Source: Paenibacillus aceti
GTDB lineage: Bacteria > Bacillota > Bacilli > Paenibacillales > Paenibacillaceae
Assembly (NCBI RefSeq): GCF_003614185.1
Contig: NZ_KZ987724.1
Span: 3,067,324 to 3,131,323, forward strand
Direction of reading: 5' to 3'
DNA: 64,000 nucleotides
Every line of letters starts with the position of its first letter. Position 1 is the stretch's first letter. A model generated the notes under the pieces. The model made no database searches, was not told the DNA's origin, and saw only the letters and a list, made by a program, of their open reading frames with translations. The position numbers and the translations under genes are program-made. Positions 28,134 through 36,853 of the stretch are shown here, piece by piece.

Positions 28134-29465
28134 TTACCCCTCCTTCGGATCTAATAATCTAATCGAGTATCCTGGCTTTCTGTTTTTTGAATAATAATAC
28201 TTCTCTAGGAACCTATCTTTTTTATACTCAACATTGTAATCTTCGAACACATGATAGACCGTATCAATTGTTGAGAAGAAGGCTAGTTTGTCTCCTTCAT
28301 TTGTGGGAATGAACTGATAGCTTCCATCTGTTTCAAATAATTGTTGAAGAAAATTATTTTCATTGTATGTATACCGCTCTACACCAAAATCATTTAGATT
28401 GAACTTTACTGTCTTTCCAAAAAAGTAAGTCTCTTGATCGTATCTCATAATTTTATCATCTCGATGACTTATAAGAGTTCGATTCCCTTTTTCCCTTACA
28501 TACGTAGGTATCTTTTGGGCTACACGCAATTCTTCGGGAATTGAATTTATGGCTTCAATTTCAATTTCCTCTGTCAATCGCGTCTTGACTCTTGGATAGT
28601 ATGTTAATGAGATAGAGTCTTCATCAAACCCTTCAATTACTGCAGGGTAGCACTCAGAAAGTTTACCCGGATTGGACTCCGTTGCACCTATACGTTCATA
28701 CAGCAGTACGACATCACCTATCTCGAATTCGCTTGTAAGATATTGAAACTTTTCTGCTTTATTGTAGAATCGGTTCATCCATCCCCGCTGTCTGAATTGC
28801 ATAACGAAAGCTATCCAATCAAATTGATGCTCTTTAATTTCGGATGGACCATCTGCGGCTTCATTATAGAATTTATCAAGTTGTATTTTATCTGTGCTCG
28901 ATTCTTCAAGATACCTTATCTCGACTAATCCATCGAGCAAACTATTTCCGAATCGCATAAGGATGTAAAGATCCACATATTCGAAACCATCAGGATAAAC
29001 TGCCCCATGATCAATTATTAATTTCGGAATAGGTTTGTTGACCTTAGCACTTCTTACCATGATATAAGCAATTAAGCTGATGTATCCTGCAGATTTTTTA
29101 CTTGAAGCATTCAAGACTTGATTAGCCATAATATCTGATTGCAGTTCAAACACTACTTCATCGTCGGTATCTTTCTTAAAGTAGACTCCCTCAACCGATT
29201 TTGTAAAGAAGTTCCTATCGGAGTAAGGTTTCAATGTCCCGATTGGTTTGAACCCCACATCAAGCCCGTTTGTTACCACGAAACTGAAGTGTTCACCGAT
29301 GAGCAATTCCTCTGAAATTGTTACATCGGACAAAACCAATTTCTTCTTAAGCAAGGTTTGGGCATACTTGTCGAGTTCATAGGCAAGCAGAAGCTCCGAA
29401 CCTGTATAAATAGTGGTTACTTTCTTGTCTAAAGGTAATAATTCGTTTAATCTTATGACATCCAT
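28134..29465 (-). CDS. Hypothetical island protein, 443 residues
   Basis: This is a soluble acidic protein of unknown family. The ATG at 29465 has GAAAGGAG upstream, so the nine-residue extension open upstream is unused. A good promoter lies 50 bases upstream. It is in an operon with the next gene (one-base gap). Confidence 0.65.
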   Translation of the reverse strand: MDVIRLNELLPLDKKVTTIYTGSELLLAYELDKYAQTLLKKKLVLSDVTISEELLIGEHFSFVVTNGLDVGFKPIGTLKPYSDRNFFTKSVEGVYFKKDTDDEVVFELQSDIMANQVLNASSKKSAGYISLIAYIMVRSAKVNKPIPKLIIDHGAVYPDGFEYVDLYILMRFGNSLLDGLVEIRYLEESSTDKIQLDKFYNEAADGPSEIKEHQFDWIAFVMQFRQRGWMNRFYNKAEKFQYLTSEFEIGDVVLLYERIGATESNPGKLSECYPAVIEGFDEDSISLTYYPRVKTRLTEEIEIEAINSIPEELRVAQKIPTYVREKGNRTLISHRDDKIMRYDQETYFFGKTVKFNLNDFGVERYTYNENNFLQQLFETDGSYQFIPTNEGDKLAFFSTIDTVYHVFEDYNVEYKKDRFLEKYYYSKNRKPGYSIRLLDPKEG

Positions 29466-29512
29466 TTTCAATTCTCCTTTCACATGAAGCAATCATTGGT
29501 AGTATTCTCTAT

Positions 29513-29541
29513 ATTTTAACCCATCGATAGTTTTGGCTCAA
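29513..29541 (-). promoter_or_regulatory. Promoter with TTGAGCCAAA element (copy 1)
   Basis: On the minus strand TTGAGC, a 17-base spacer and TAAAAT precede the 443-residue gene. The -35 box and the next four bases (TTGAGCCAAA) are identical to the promoter at 30244-30273, suggesting common descent or a shared regulator. Confidence 0.6.
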
Positions 29542-29547
29542 TTATAG

Positions 29548-29573
29548 AAAAACCACCTTCCAATCGGATAAGT
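29548..29573 (-). terminator. Terminator after the nuclease-like gene
   Basis: On the minus strand AACCACTT and AAGGTGGTT form a stem followed by TTTTC, 23 bases past the stop at 29596. Confidence 0.75.
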
Positions 29574-29595
29574 GGTTACGACCTGTTTCCAATCT

Positions 29596-30201
29596 TTACT
29601 TAATGAATACGACATACACCTTATCTGTCGTTAGCAGGTTACTATCTTCATAAATTTCGACCTTCTCCTTAATATCAGCCTGCAAATTCTTTATTAAGTG
29701 CTGCGCGGCGGATAAAGTATGGTCGCCAAAATCATAGATCACCAAAAATTTGAACGCTGCCGCGGGATCAATCGATTTTACTTTTGATTTCCCTTCAAGT
29801 AGCCCCCTGATATCTTTTACGATTCCGTTTCTTTGAGCTGAACCAAATTTGTAACCATTATTGATCGGCTTGTTACATTTGATCTCAGCAATAATATTGA
29901 CCTCTCCAGTAACGATGAGATCGTATCCATTATCATTCGGTCTGCTTTTAAGAACTTGTTCCAAGTAAACTTGATAATTCTCCTTCACATAAGGGAAGCG
30001 ATCACTAACCCAGTCAATAAATCGGATGGTCGTTTTGTATGTAATGATGTTATGGATGTCCTTCAACGTAGTCTTTATGTCTTCGAAGTCTTCAACTGAC
30101 ATCCGAGAATAGTAATCTTCATTGGAGCCGGTTATTTTATTGGCTACGAACTGGTTGAAGCGTTCTTTTAACTCGGATTCTCTATCATAAGGTAAGCTCA
30201 T
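29596..30201 (-). CDS. PD-(D/E)XK-like putative nuclease
   Basis: The 201-residue protein contains YDLIVTGEVNIIAEIKCNKP at about residues 94-113. This has the D-x(n)-E-x-K layout and beta-strand spacing of restriction-endonuclease-fold enzymes. The flanks are helical. The fold assignment is mine from the motif; the substrate is unknown and it could instead be a non-catalytic member. It is a single gene between its own promoter and terminator. Confidence 0.5.
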   Translation of the reverse strand: MSLPYDRESELKERFNQFVANKITGSNEDYYSRMSVEDFEDIKTTLKDIHNIITYKTTIRFIDWVSDRFPYVKENYQVYLEQVLKSRPNDNGYDLIVTGEVNIIAEIKCNKPINNGYKFGSAQRNGIVKDIRGLLEGKSKVKSIDPAAAFKFLVIYDFGDHTLSAAQHLIKNLQADIKEKVEIYEDSNLLTTDKVYVVFIK

Positions 30202-30243
30202 TTTTTACCCCCTGTTAAGACAAAATAGTATGTTTATCCACTA

Positions 30244-30273
30244 ATTGTATCTCGAGTGGCTCCTTTGGCTCAA
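30244..30273 (-). promoter_or_regulatory. Promoter with TTGAGCCAAA element (copy 2)
   Basis: On the minus strand TTGAGC, an 18-base spacer and TACAAT lie about 45 bases before the nuclease-like gene. The TTGAGCCAAA stretch repeats the promoter at 29513-29541. Confidence 0.55.
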
Positions 30274-30336
30274 CAAAAGAAAATAATGCTACTGAAATCC
30301 GCTTCCTTCGATGCCCCCTAATACAACAAGGGCAAA

Positions 30337-30370
30337 ATAAAAGATGGTGCCTGTTACAGACACCATCCGA
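30337..30370 (-). terminator. Terminator after the stalk-domain gene
   Basis: On the minus strand GGATGGTGTCTG and CAGGCACCATC pair, followed by TTTTATTTT. A very similar hairpin is found at 52718-52745. Confidence 0.8.
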
Positions 30371-30391
30371 AATGGAACCCCTAATGGTCAA

Positions 30392-31780
30392 TTACTCTTC
30401 ATCTTTGTAATCAATCTTCGTGTCGATTCCAACTGTATTTGTTTTACTATCCCACGTTACGCCAATGTTGAACGCTTTTGCGATGTCGCGGAGCTTGAAG
30501 TAGTTGTTACCATCTATTGTGTAGGCGACCAAGCTTACTTCCTTGCCATCAATATATAAGGTGGAAGAAGTAGGCTTGGCTTCTTTTGTTGCTGGCTTAG
30601 CGGATACTTTAAGCTCTCCACCCGCAGGAGTGTACGCTTTACCGGAAAGAAGACTAATTGCATTCTTTGCTCCATCCCATTTCACTTCAAATTGTTTCTC
30701 GGTGCCATTCACAACAGATGCGATGTCGCGAAGCTTAAAGAAGTTGTTGTTATTGATGTTGTAGGCTTCAAAGGATACTTCTTTGCCGTTGACGATAACC
30801 TTGGAAGCGGTTGGCTTGGCAGATACAGGCTTGCTCGACTGATTTATATCTGCATCAACCACTTTGTAACGATTGAATCCTTCATACATGAAGTAAATAT
30901 TCTTAAACGAGTCGATTACATTACGATCTTTGTCATAAACCTCTATAGATGCAACTAAAACATCGTCTGTAAGAACAGATTCGAATGTAACACTCGGCAT
31001 ATATACTGAAACTTTACCATCTTTGAATTCCTCGTCTACATATTTCATTTGACCTCCAAAATAGCTGTCGACACTCACATAAACTGAATGAGCCTTTGGG
31101 TTTGTAGTTACTAGATCGAACAAGAATACATTAGAGTCCTTCTCAAATTTCGGAGTCTTTAAGGTGATCGCAGAGACTTCAAAACCACCGATCTCATCGT
31201 CATTTCCCTTAACTTTCTGAAGCTTTAAAGAACTGCTCGGGAATTTAATCTTATACCCCGAATTTTCATTAAGAACATTTACTGTCGACATACCTTGTTC
31301 GGCTTCACTGTTACCGGATTCGGAGTTAGTCTTAGGATCATTACTTGCAGTTCCTTCGCCTACAATCTGCACCACGAATTCGGCAACAGTATCAGGTGAA
31401 AACTCGCTGCCGAAGCGCACGTTCACCCCATAATAGCCCTTCTTGCTGAGACTTACGGTACTGCCTTTTACAGCGATATCTTCGGAAGCTTCTCCCATAA
31501 TGAAGGACTCACCACCAAGCTTCGCGTCAGGGAGGAAACTGATACTCGGATGCGGGTCTTTTCCGGTAATAGTAAGCGTTACTGGCTTGTCGGATACAAA
31601 AACCGTATCTCCAACACCTGATCCTTCATCAATAAACTGCTTTTTATCAGTTACGTTTGAGATTGAAACATAACCTCCTTGCTTCGTCTCAACTTTCGCT
31701 CCACTCTCAGCCATAACCGTTAGTGAAGTAAACAGGGAAATAACCAAAGACAAGACCAACATCATAGATATCTTCTTCAT
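30392..31780 (-). CDS. Secreted copper-amine-oxidase-type stalk-domain protein
   Basis: The 462-residue protein has a clear signal peptide (KKISMMLVLSLVISLFTSL, cleavage after about MAES). Its middle is beta-rich and unrecognised. Two C-terminal repeats (about 325-395 and 400-450) follow, each with the stalk-domain signature NNFFKLRDIA or NNYFKLRDIA and a VxWD motif. These domains are common in secreted Paenibacillus and Clostridia proteins, where they mediate surface attachment or folding. No enzymatic motif is seen. Confidence 0.8.
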   Translation of the reverse strand: MKKISMMLVLSLVISLFTSLTVMAESGAKVETKQGGYVSISNVTDKKQFIDEGSGVGDTVFVSDKPVTLTITGKDPHPSISFLPDAKLGGESFIMGEASEDIAVKGSTVSLSKKGYYGVNVRFGSEFSPDTVAEFVVQIVGEGTASNDPKTNSESGNSEAEQGMSTVNVLNENSGYKIKFPSSSLKLQKVKGNDDEIGGFEVSAITLKTPKFEKDSNVFLFDLVTTNPKAHSVYVSVDSYFGGQMKYVDEEFKDGKVSVYMPSVTFESVLTDDVLVASIEVYDKDRNVIDSFKNIYFMYEGFNRYKVVDADINQSSKPVSAKPTASKVIVNGKEVSFEAYNINNNNFFKLRDIASVVNGTEKQFEVKWDGAKNAISLLSGKAYTPAGGELKVSAKPATKEAKPTSSTLYIDGKEVSLVAYTIDGNNYFKLRDIAKAFNIGVTWDSKTNTVGIDTKIDYKDEE

Positions 31781-31841
31781 TTTCCATCACTCCATTTTCA
31801 TTGTTGTATGCTTATCATGAGCAATTGCTCTAAAAGCCAAG

Positions 31842-32372
31842 TTATTGAACTGTTCTCTTCGCCTGATACATCGATTGGATAAATAACTGGATATCTGATT
31901 TTTCAAAGTGGTGTTCGCTAATACAAATCCTTTTCCCTACAAAGGCGACTTCGAACAGCTTGTACCTCTTAAATAGATAAAGAACCAAGGCGATAACAAA
32001 GACTCCTGCCAATATCGAGCTATAAAGCTTAATTTGGCTAAAATGCGCACCATATTTCTTCATTCCTCTAGAGATCTGCATTAGGATCGTGATTAATACC
32101 CCGACCGTTACAAGGTAGTAGAGATTACGTCTCGATCTTTTACGTATGTAGCCAGCACCAATGAAATCTTGAAGCGGTATCGATTCGGGTTCGAATATTT
32201 TTCTGGAAGTGTCGCCATTATCATACCGATAATGTTCACCGAAAAAGTGGATGTACTTATTGGTAAGAACTACTACAGGCTTTTGACCCTTGTTCCCGAT
32301 GTTACCTTTACCTAATACCGCTCTGATCTCCTCACCATTGCTCAAGGTTAATCCTTTAACGACAGTACTCAT
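31842..32372 (-). CDS. Membrane protein with bPH-like domain (short paralogue)
   Basis: This 176-residue protein has an N-terminal domain (about 1-75) resembling bacterial pleckstrin-homology folds (VVVLTNKYIHFFGEHYRY), two membrane helices (about 85-135), and a C-terminal domain that again resembles the fold. It is similar in layout to its neighbour, whose end it overlaps by four bases. Function unknown; the pair may sense or shield the membrane. Confidence 0.6.
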   Translation of the reverse strand: MSTVVKGLTLSNGEEIRAVLGKGNIGNKGQKPVVVLTNKYIHFFGEHYRYDNGDTSRKIFEPESIPLQDFIGAGYIRKRSRRNLYYLVTVGVLITILMQISRGMKKYGAHFSQIKLYSSILAGVFVIALVLYLFKRYKLFEVAFVGKRICISEHHFEKSDIQLFIQSMYQAKRTVQ

Positions 32373-33229
32373 TTGTTACCATTGGACAGGAGATTCTTTT
32401 TTGCTTCGTCAAACTCTTCTTGGGTGATAAGCTTCTGCTGTAGTAGTTCGGAGTATTTCTTTATCTCGTCAGCAATTCCAAGTTTGGAGTTAGTTTCAGT
32501 GGGCGTTTGTGGCGCGGCTGCCGCTGCAACCTGAGTAGGCGCTGATTCTACAACATGGTCTTTAGCCCTTCTAAGTTGCTTCTGAAAATCGTCGATCTCT
32601 GCTTTATCATACAAATTGATGTTGAAGGCAATCATACCCCCTGCGAAGGAGATCTCGAACAAATTTTTGCGTTTCAATATGTATGCAGTTAGCGTGATTG
32701 AAAAGCTCAATATTGAAGCGATCAATACAAATGTCAAAATGTTCATAACTGTTGCCTGATCACTACTTCCCAAGCTACTTAGAACACCGAAAAGAATGAT
32801 TGATAAAACTAGTGAAGATAAAGAAGTAATCAACAGTGATATCGGATTAACCCTGGTGTAACCTGTTCCGGTCACATCCTTCAGATCAACCATCCGCTCT
32901 TCAAAAGACTTTTTCAACTTACCAGCTTCTTTGTAGTAACACTTTCCTTTGAAGTAAACCCGCTTGTTACTAATGACGGAAAATCCACTGGCAAGCGAAC
33001 CCCCTGATAGGAAGTTGATGATATAACCATTACCAATTGAAGCAATATATCTCTCCGTTGGTTCTGCGAATACTTCCCTGAACTTTTTCAATACTTCTTC
33101 CGATAAAATTGCACCTCGACCTAACTTTCCCTCAGCTGAGACTTTAAAGAATGCAATTAGCGGTGGAACAATAATCACGAGTAAAAAGAATGTGATGATT
33201 AATTGTGGTGCTGAACTCGACAAGTGCAT
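32369..33229 (-). CDS. Membrane protein with bPH-like and SHOCT domains
   Basis: The 286-residue protein has an N-terminal membrane helix, a bPH-like domain with FSVISNKRVYFKGKCYY, a second helix pair (about 125-190), and an Ala/Pro/Thr linker. The C-terminal SHOCT motif is IKKYSELLQQKLITQEEFD and ends in KKNLL. SHOCT domains are short oligomerisation helices. It is an operon partner of the shorter paralogue. Confidence 0.65.
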   Translation of the reverse strand: MHLSSSAPQLIITFFLLVIIVPPLIAFFKVSAEGKLGRGAILSEEVLKKFREVFAEPTERYIASIGNGYIINFLSGGSLASGFSVISNKRVYFKGKCYYKEAGKLKKSFEERMVDLKDVTGTGYTRVNPISLLITSLSSLVLSIILFGVLSSLGSSDQATVMNILTFVLIASILSFSITLTAYILKRKNLFEISFAGGMIAFNINLYDKAEIDDFQKQLRRAKDHVVESAPTQVAAAAAPQTPTETNSKLGIADEIKKYSELLQQKLITQEEFDEAKKNLLSNGNK

Positions 33230-33409
33230 CTTCTCCTTTGGTTAGACTTTATTTAACACTGTCCCACTGCCCCTTCTAGACAAATCCTCATTATTCCTTA
33301 CCAGAGTAGGCATTTCGACATATATTGATAAGTATAATATAGGAACTATACTTCGCCAACTATAATTAGTTATCAAAAATTCGCGTATTCCCTAACATAA
33401 AGGAAACGA

Positions 33410-33634
33410 ATGCAAGGGGCTGTATCCTTTATGAAATTGAAAGAAGCTAGGGAAAAGAAGAATCTTAGCCAAGAGAGCGTCAGCCGCGCTGTTAATATAT
33501 CTTTGAAGCATTATCAAAACATTGAACACGGTCTGACAACTCCAACTGTCAATATTGCATTGCATATCTGTGAAGTGTTGAAGGTTGACCCCCGAAAAAT
33601 TGATGAGTGGAAAGACAGACGACCGCCTGTTTAA
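33410..33634 (+). CDS. Small XRE-family regulator
   Basis: The 74-residue protein is essentially one helix-turn-helix: LKEAREKKNLSQESVSRAVNISLKHYQNIEHG. The ATG has AAAGGA five bases upstream. It is the first plus-strand gene of the island and is divergent from the membrane-protein pair, so it probably represses the intervening promoters (inference). Confidence 0.8.
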   Translation: MQGAVSFMKLKEAREKKNLSQESVSRAVNISLKHYQNIEHGLTTPTVNIALHICEVLKVDPRKIDEWKDRRPPV

Positions 33635-33795
33635 TCAGATAACCCTTAGTCCATGATATTTAGAACCTACTCCTTAGTCAGTTGACTTTAAGTCACATCG
33701 AAAACACCACCTCGACTAAATTATCCATCATATCTATAACTTTTGACCTACTATCCCGATATACTTATTAAGAAGAATATGGGAAGGAGGTCTTT

Positions 33796-34485
33796 TTGTT
33801 TGTGGACATACGGAATGAATTTGGGCAAAGAGTCCGTGAATTGAGGGCGAGAAGTGGCATGTCTCAGGAATCGCTTGCATATCGCGCGGGGCTTGATCGT
33901 ACATATTTAAGTGGTGTCGAACGGGGAGAACGCAATGTCAGCCTGGTTAATATCGAAAAGATCGCCGCGGCGCTTTCTGTATCGGTTGAATACATGTTCT
34001 CTAGTGAACGCTTCTCATCAACCCCTGCATATCAACCTAATGACTTCACGATACCATTTACAGAGCGGTTTAAATATCAACTCGATGGTGACCGAAAGAT
34101 TCTCGCCTTTCAAGTTTATGGGTTACTTACAGGAGATAATGTTGATTTTATGTCTAAGACCCTTATGAGGATTTGTAGTTCCTTTGGAAAGGGTGAACTG
34201 AACGTTTTTGTTGATCACCGTGATATGAAAGCTTCTGACGGGGAGCCAGTAGTTTACTCACCAGAAGTTGCTGAACGAGCTATAGCTTTTCAACGGAACT
34301 TGCTTTTGTATAGCAGTAAAGCCGTGGTGCTTTGTAATTCAGAATTTCAGGTTCATCAACTTAATCGAATTACCCAAGAAAGCGGCATTCCTACAGTCCC
34401 ACTATACGGTCGAGATAAAGATATGGTCGGACAAGCATACGAGCTGCTCAACATTAACGGGAATGACTTAATTAAAGTGCATTAG
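33796..34485 (+). CDS. XRE-type regulator with conserved C-terminal domain (paralogue 1)
   Basis: The 229-residue protein has an HTH domain (about 8-65; [24 protein letters not shown]) and a C-terminal domain (about 85-225) with [15 protein letters not shown]. That segment looks like STAS/SpoIIAA-like folds; this match is tentative. The start is TTG at 33796 or GTG at 33802 downstream of AAGGAGGT. It is followed after six bases by a near-twin gene. Confidence 0.75.
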   Translation: MFVDIRNEFGQRVRELRARSGMSQESLAYRAGLDRTYLSGVERGERNVSLVNIEKIAAALSVSVEYMFSSERFSSTPAYQPNDFTIPFTERFKYQLDGDRKILAFQVYGLLTGDNVDFMSKTLMRICSSFGKGELNVFVDHRDMKASDGEPVVYSPEVAERAIAFQRNLLLYSSKAVVLCNSEFQVHQLNRITQESGIPTVPLYGRDKDMVGQAYELLNINGNDLIKVH

Positions 34486-34500
34486 TTTGAGGTGGATTTA

Positions 34501-35193
34501 GTGAATGTAAGAATTGAGTTTGGGAATAGAATACGTGAACTCCGAGCAAGAAGTGGTATGTCTCAAGAAGTCTTGGCTCACCGAGCAGGAATGGATCGGA
34601 GCTATCTAAGTGGTGTAGAACGAGGATTACGCAATATCAGCTTGGATAATATCGAACGACTTGCTAAAGCATTGAATGTGTCGATTTCGTATATGTTTGC
34701 AGTCGAAAGGCTTTCAGATACCCCTGCTTACCAACCGCATGACTTTACCGTTCCACTCTCTGAGAGGTTCAAATATCATGTTGACAGTGATAAGCGGATT
34801 CTGTCATTTCAGGTAACTGGATTGCTAAATGGTCAACATGTAGACCATATGTCGAAAACCTTGCTGGGGATATGCAACGCCTTTAAGAAAGAAGAACTAA
34901 GTGTTTTTGTTGACCACCGAGATATGAAGGCTGCCGATGGAAAGCCAGCTGTATACTCTCCAGAAGTAGCAGAAAAAGCAGTTTTATTTCAGCAAGAGCT
35001 TACTACATATAGCAATAGGGTAGTTGTACTCTGCAATTCTGAATTTATGGTACAGCAAATGAATTTTGTCACTGCGACAAGTGGGATTCATGATAAGTCG
35101 ATTCACTTGTTCGACCACGACAAAGAAATGGTAGGGAAAGCATACGAGTTGCTCGACATAAACGGGAATGACTTGATACAAGCTAAAACTTAA
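34501..35193 (+). CDS. XRE-type regulator with conserved C-terminal domain (paralogue 2)
   Basis: The 230-residue protein aligns end to end with the gene before it: the same HTH ([24 protein letters not shown]), the same [12 protein letters not shown] core, and the same GNDLI near the C-terminus. The GTG at 34501 has GAGGTGG five bases upstream. This tandem duplication kept a domain that may bind a ligand or partner. Both genes share a terminator. Confidence 0.75.
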   Translation: MNVRIEFGNRIRELRARSGMSQEVLAHRAGMDRSYLSGVERGLRNISLDNIERLAKALNVSISYMFAVERLSDTPAYQPHDFTVPLSERFKYHVDSDKRILSFQVTGLLNGQHVDHMSKTLLGICNAFKKEELSVFVDHRDMKAADGKPAVYSPEVAEKAVLFQQELTTYSNRVVVLCNSEFMVQQMNFVTATSGIHDKSIHLFDHDKEMVGKAYELLDINGNDLIQAKT

Positions 35194-35216
35194 AGCCGCC
35201 AATAACTGGCGGCTTT
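35192..35216 (+). terminator. Terminator after the tandem XRE genes
   Basis: AAAGCCGCCA-ATAAC-TGGCGGCTTTA forms a perfect hairpin overlapping the stop region. A close copy occurs at 51354-51381. Confidence 0.8.
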
Positions 35217-35269
35217 AGAATTTCACAGGATGCATGTGTATAATAATCATAAAACAGGGAGATGTTGAA

Positions 35270-35626
35270 TTGGTTCAGATTTATGATTTTCTTTCTCGTC
35301 AACCACTCAGTAAACTCAAGCAACACAACTATGAGCAGAACGATAAGATTATCGAACAACACGGCAAATACATTGGAGTGCTTACTAAACAAAGAACTGA
35401 GTCGCTACGGGAAATAATTGATTTGATGAAACTTAAGAAAAATCAGATTAAACAGTTAGTGTCTGAGTTTGAGGAATTGCGCTCTGGATATGATGAGATG
35501 GTTCAAGAAGCAGTGAGCTTTCTTGAAGCAAAGAAAAACGGAGTAGATTTCGATCCGGAAACATGGGATTTCTACGTGGACGTTAAGGGGCATAGTTGGG
35601 TAGTAAAGAAGGAGAAAGAAGATTGA
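35270..35626 (+). CDS. Small coiled-coil hypothetical protein
   Basis: The protein of about 118 residues is mainly charged helix (about 25-95), probably coiled coil. The TTG at 35270 follows GGGAGATG and is preferred over the open frame upstream. It is convergent with hsdS; the family is not recognised. Confidence 0.55.
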   Translation: MVQIYDFLSRQPLSKLKQHNYEQNDKIIEQHGKYIGVLTKQRTESLREIIDLMKLKKNQIKQLVSEFEELRSGYDEMVQEAVSFLEAKKNGVDFDPETWDFYVDVKGHSWVVKKEKED

Positions 35627-35659
35627 CGGGTCAAATGGAAAGTTCCAATTGACCCGTCT
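35625..35659. terminator. Bidirectional terminator between coiled-coil gene and hsdS
   Basis: GACGGGTCAATTGG-type arms (GACGGGTCAA with TTGACCCGTC and an inner TGGAA/TTCCA) form a long stem flanked by A and T runs. It lies between two convergent genes. Confidence 0.85.
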
Positions 35660-35662
35660 TTG

Positions 35663-36853
35663 TTAAATAAACATTTGTTGCATTAATCCAGCTTTAAGCT
35701 GATTAAGAGCCTTCACTTTGGTTTCTTCTTTCAAGATTTTTTCTTCTAAAGTAAACAGAAATGAAGCAATTTTTTTCTGTTCTTCTAGTGAAGGTATTGG
35801 AATGTCTAGGCTTCTAATGGAATCCCACTCAGTTCTCGGCATCTTGGAACCTGAAGATACATTCGCTGCCTGTTGAAACATATCACTTTGTATTATAAAG
35901 TACAAATACTCATTGCAAACTTTAGAGTTAGTTGTTGTTATAACCCAAATCTCTGATGAGCATATCCCATCGAAAGTTGCAAACCAATACTTCTTAAGAT
36001 ATGGTCGTAATTTCCCAAATAAAACAGCACCTTTACTGAATTGATTTTTAGTGCTTTGCTGCTCATGCGATGAGAAATATCCGTTGATTTGACCTCTATT
36101 ACCAACAATATTCTCGAGCTCAATGCATGGTATGTTCGTCTTACTTTGTGGATTTATCTTTTTGGAACTGTTTGTGGCTATTTGCTCAAATATTTCTATG
36201 TTCCATTCAGGAAAATCCTGACCTCTATCATCTTTGAAACGGAGTTCCTGCGAATAAATCTTTTGTAACATACCCTTCTTGAACAACTCCAATTGTTCGA
36301 TCTTATCCTGTTGCTTCTCAATCTTTCGATCAAGTAATGAAAAGAAGTCCCCGATCTTTTTTTGCTCTAAAAAAGTTGGAATTGACCGTTTGATTTTTAT
36401 GAATTGCGAAAAGTGAACTCTTTGCTTTTCGATTAATGAACCAGTAGCAATTGATTTATATTGTAAAATCATTTTTCCTGTCTTCAATAAATTTTCAAAG
36501 AATTCACTATTAAATCCTTCTTTTGTTCTAAAGACATTATAATAGCCAGAAACAGCTATACTCTGACCCCCATTATATTTTGCAACTGCACCCAATGTAA
36601 GGTTCATTGGATTGTACACAAATTCATCGTCTTTGACAATCTTATAATTATCCTCATCTTTTTTTAAGAGAAAAGAACGTTCATACCGTTCGCTTTTTGG
36701 GGTAACACCTTTCTCTAGAGTCAAACTAAAAAGTGGGTAATTAGCTGTATCACTAGTTCGTTCATTTACTTCTTCAAAAACCTCGCTGAAGTCCACTTCT
36801 TTCCACTCTTCAGTAAACTCATTGAAACGAATCGATGGCACTCTAGTACTCAT
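35663..36853 (-). CDS. hsdS: Type I restriction specificity subunit HsdS
   Basis: HsdS determines the DNA target of the type I enzyme. The 396-residue protein shows two target-recognition domains. Each is followed by a conserved helix (FLEQKKIGDFFSLLDRKI at about 160-180 and LEEQKKIASFLFTLEEKI near the end), which set the spacing between half sites. Its start overlaps the hsdM stop by four bases. Confidence 0.93.
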   Translation of the reverse strand: MSTRVPSIRFNEFTEEWKEVDFSEVFEEVNERTSDTANYPLFSLTLEKGVTPKSERYERSFLLKKDEDNYKIVKDDEFVYNPMNLTLGAVAKYNGGQSIAVSGYYNVFRTKEGFNSEFFENLLKTGKMILQYKSIATGSLIEKQRVHFSQFIKIKRSIPTFLEQKKIGDFFSLLDRKIEKQQDKIEQLELFKKGMLQKIYSQELRFKDDRGQDFPEWNIEIFEQIATNSSKKINPQSKTNIPCIELENIVGNRGQINGYFSSHEQQSTKNQFSKGAVLFGKLRPYLKKYWFATFDGICSSEIWVITTTNSKVCNEYLYFIIQSDMFQQAANVSSGSKMPRTEWDSIRSLDIPIPSLEEQKKIASFLFTLEEKILKEETKVKALNQLKAGLMQQMFI

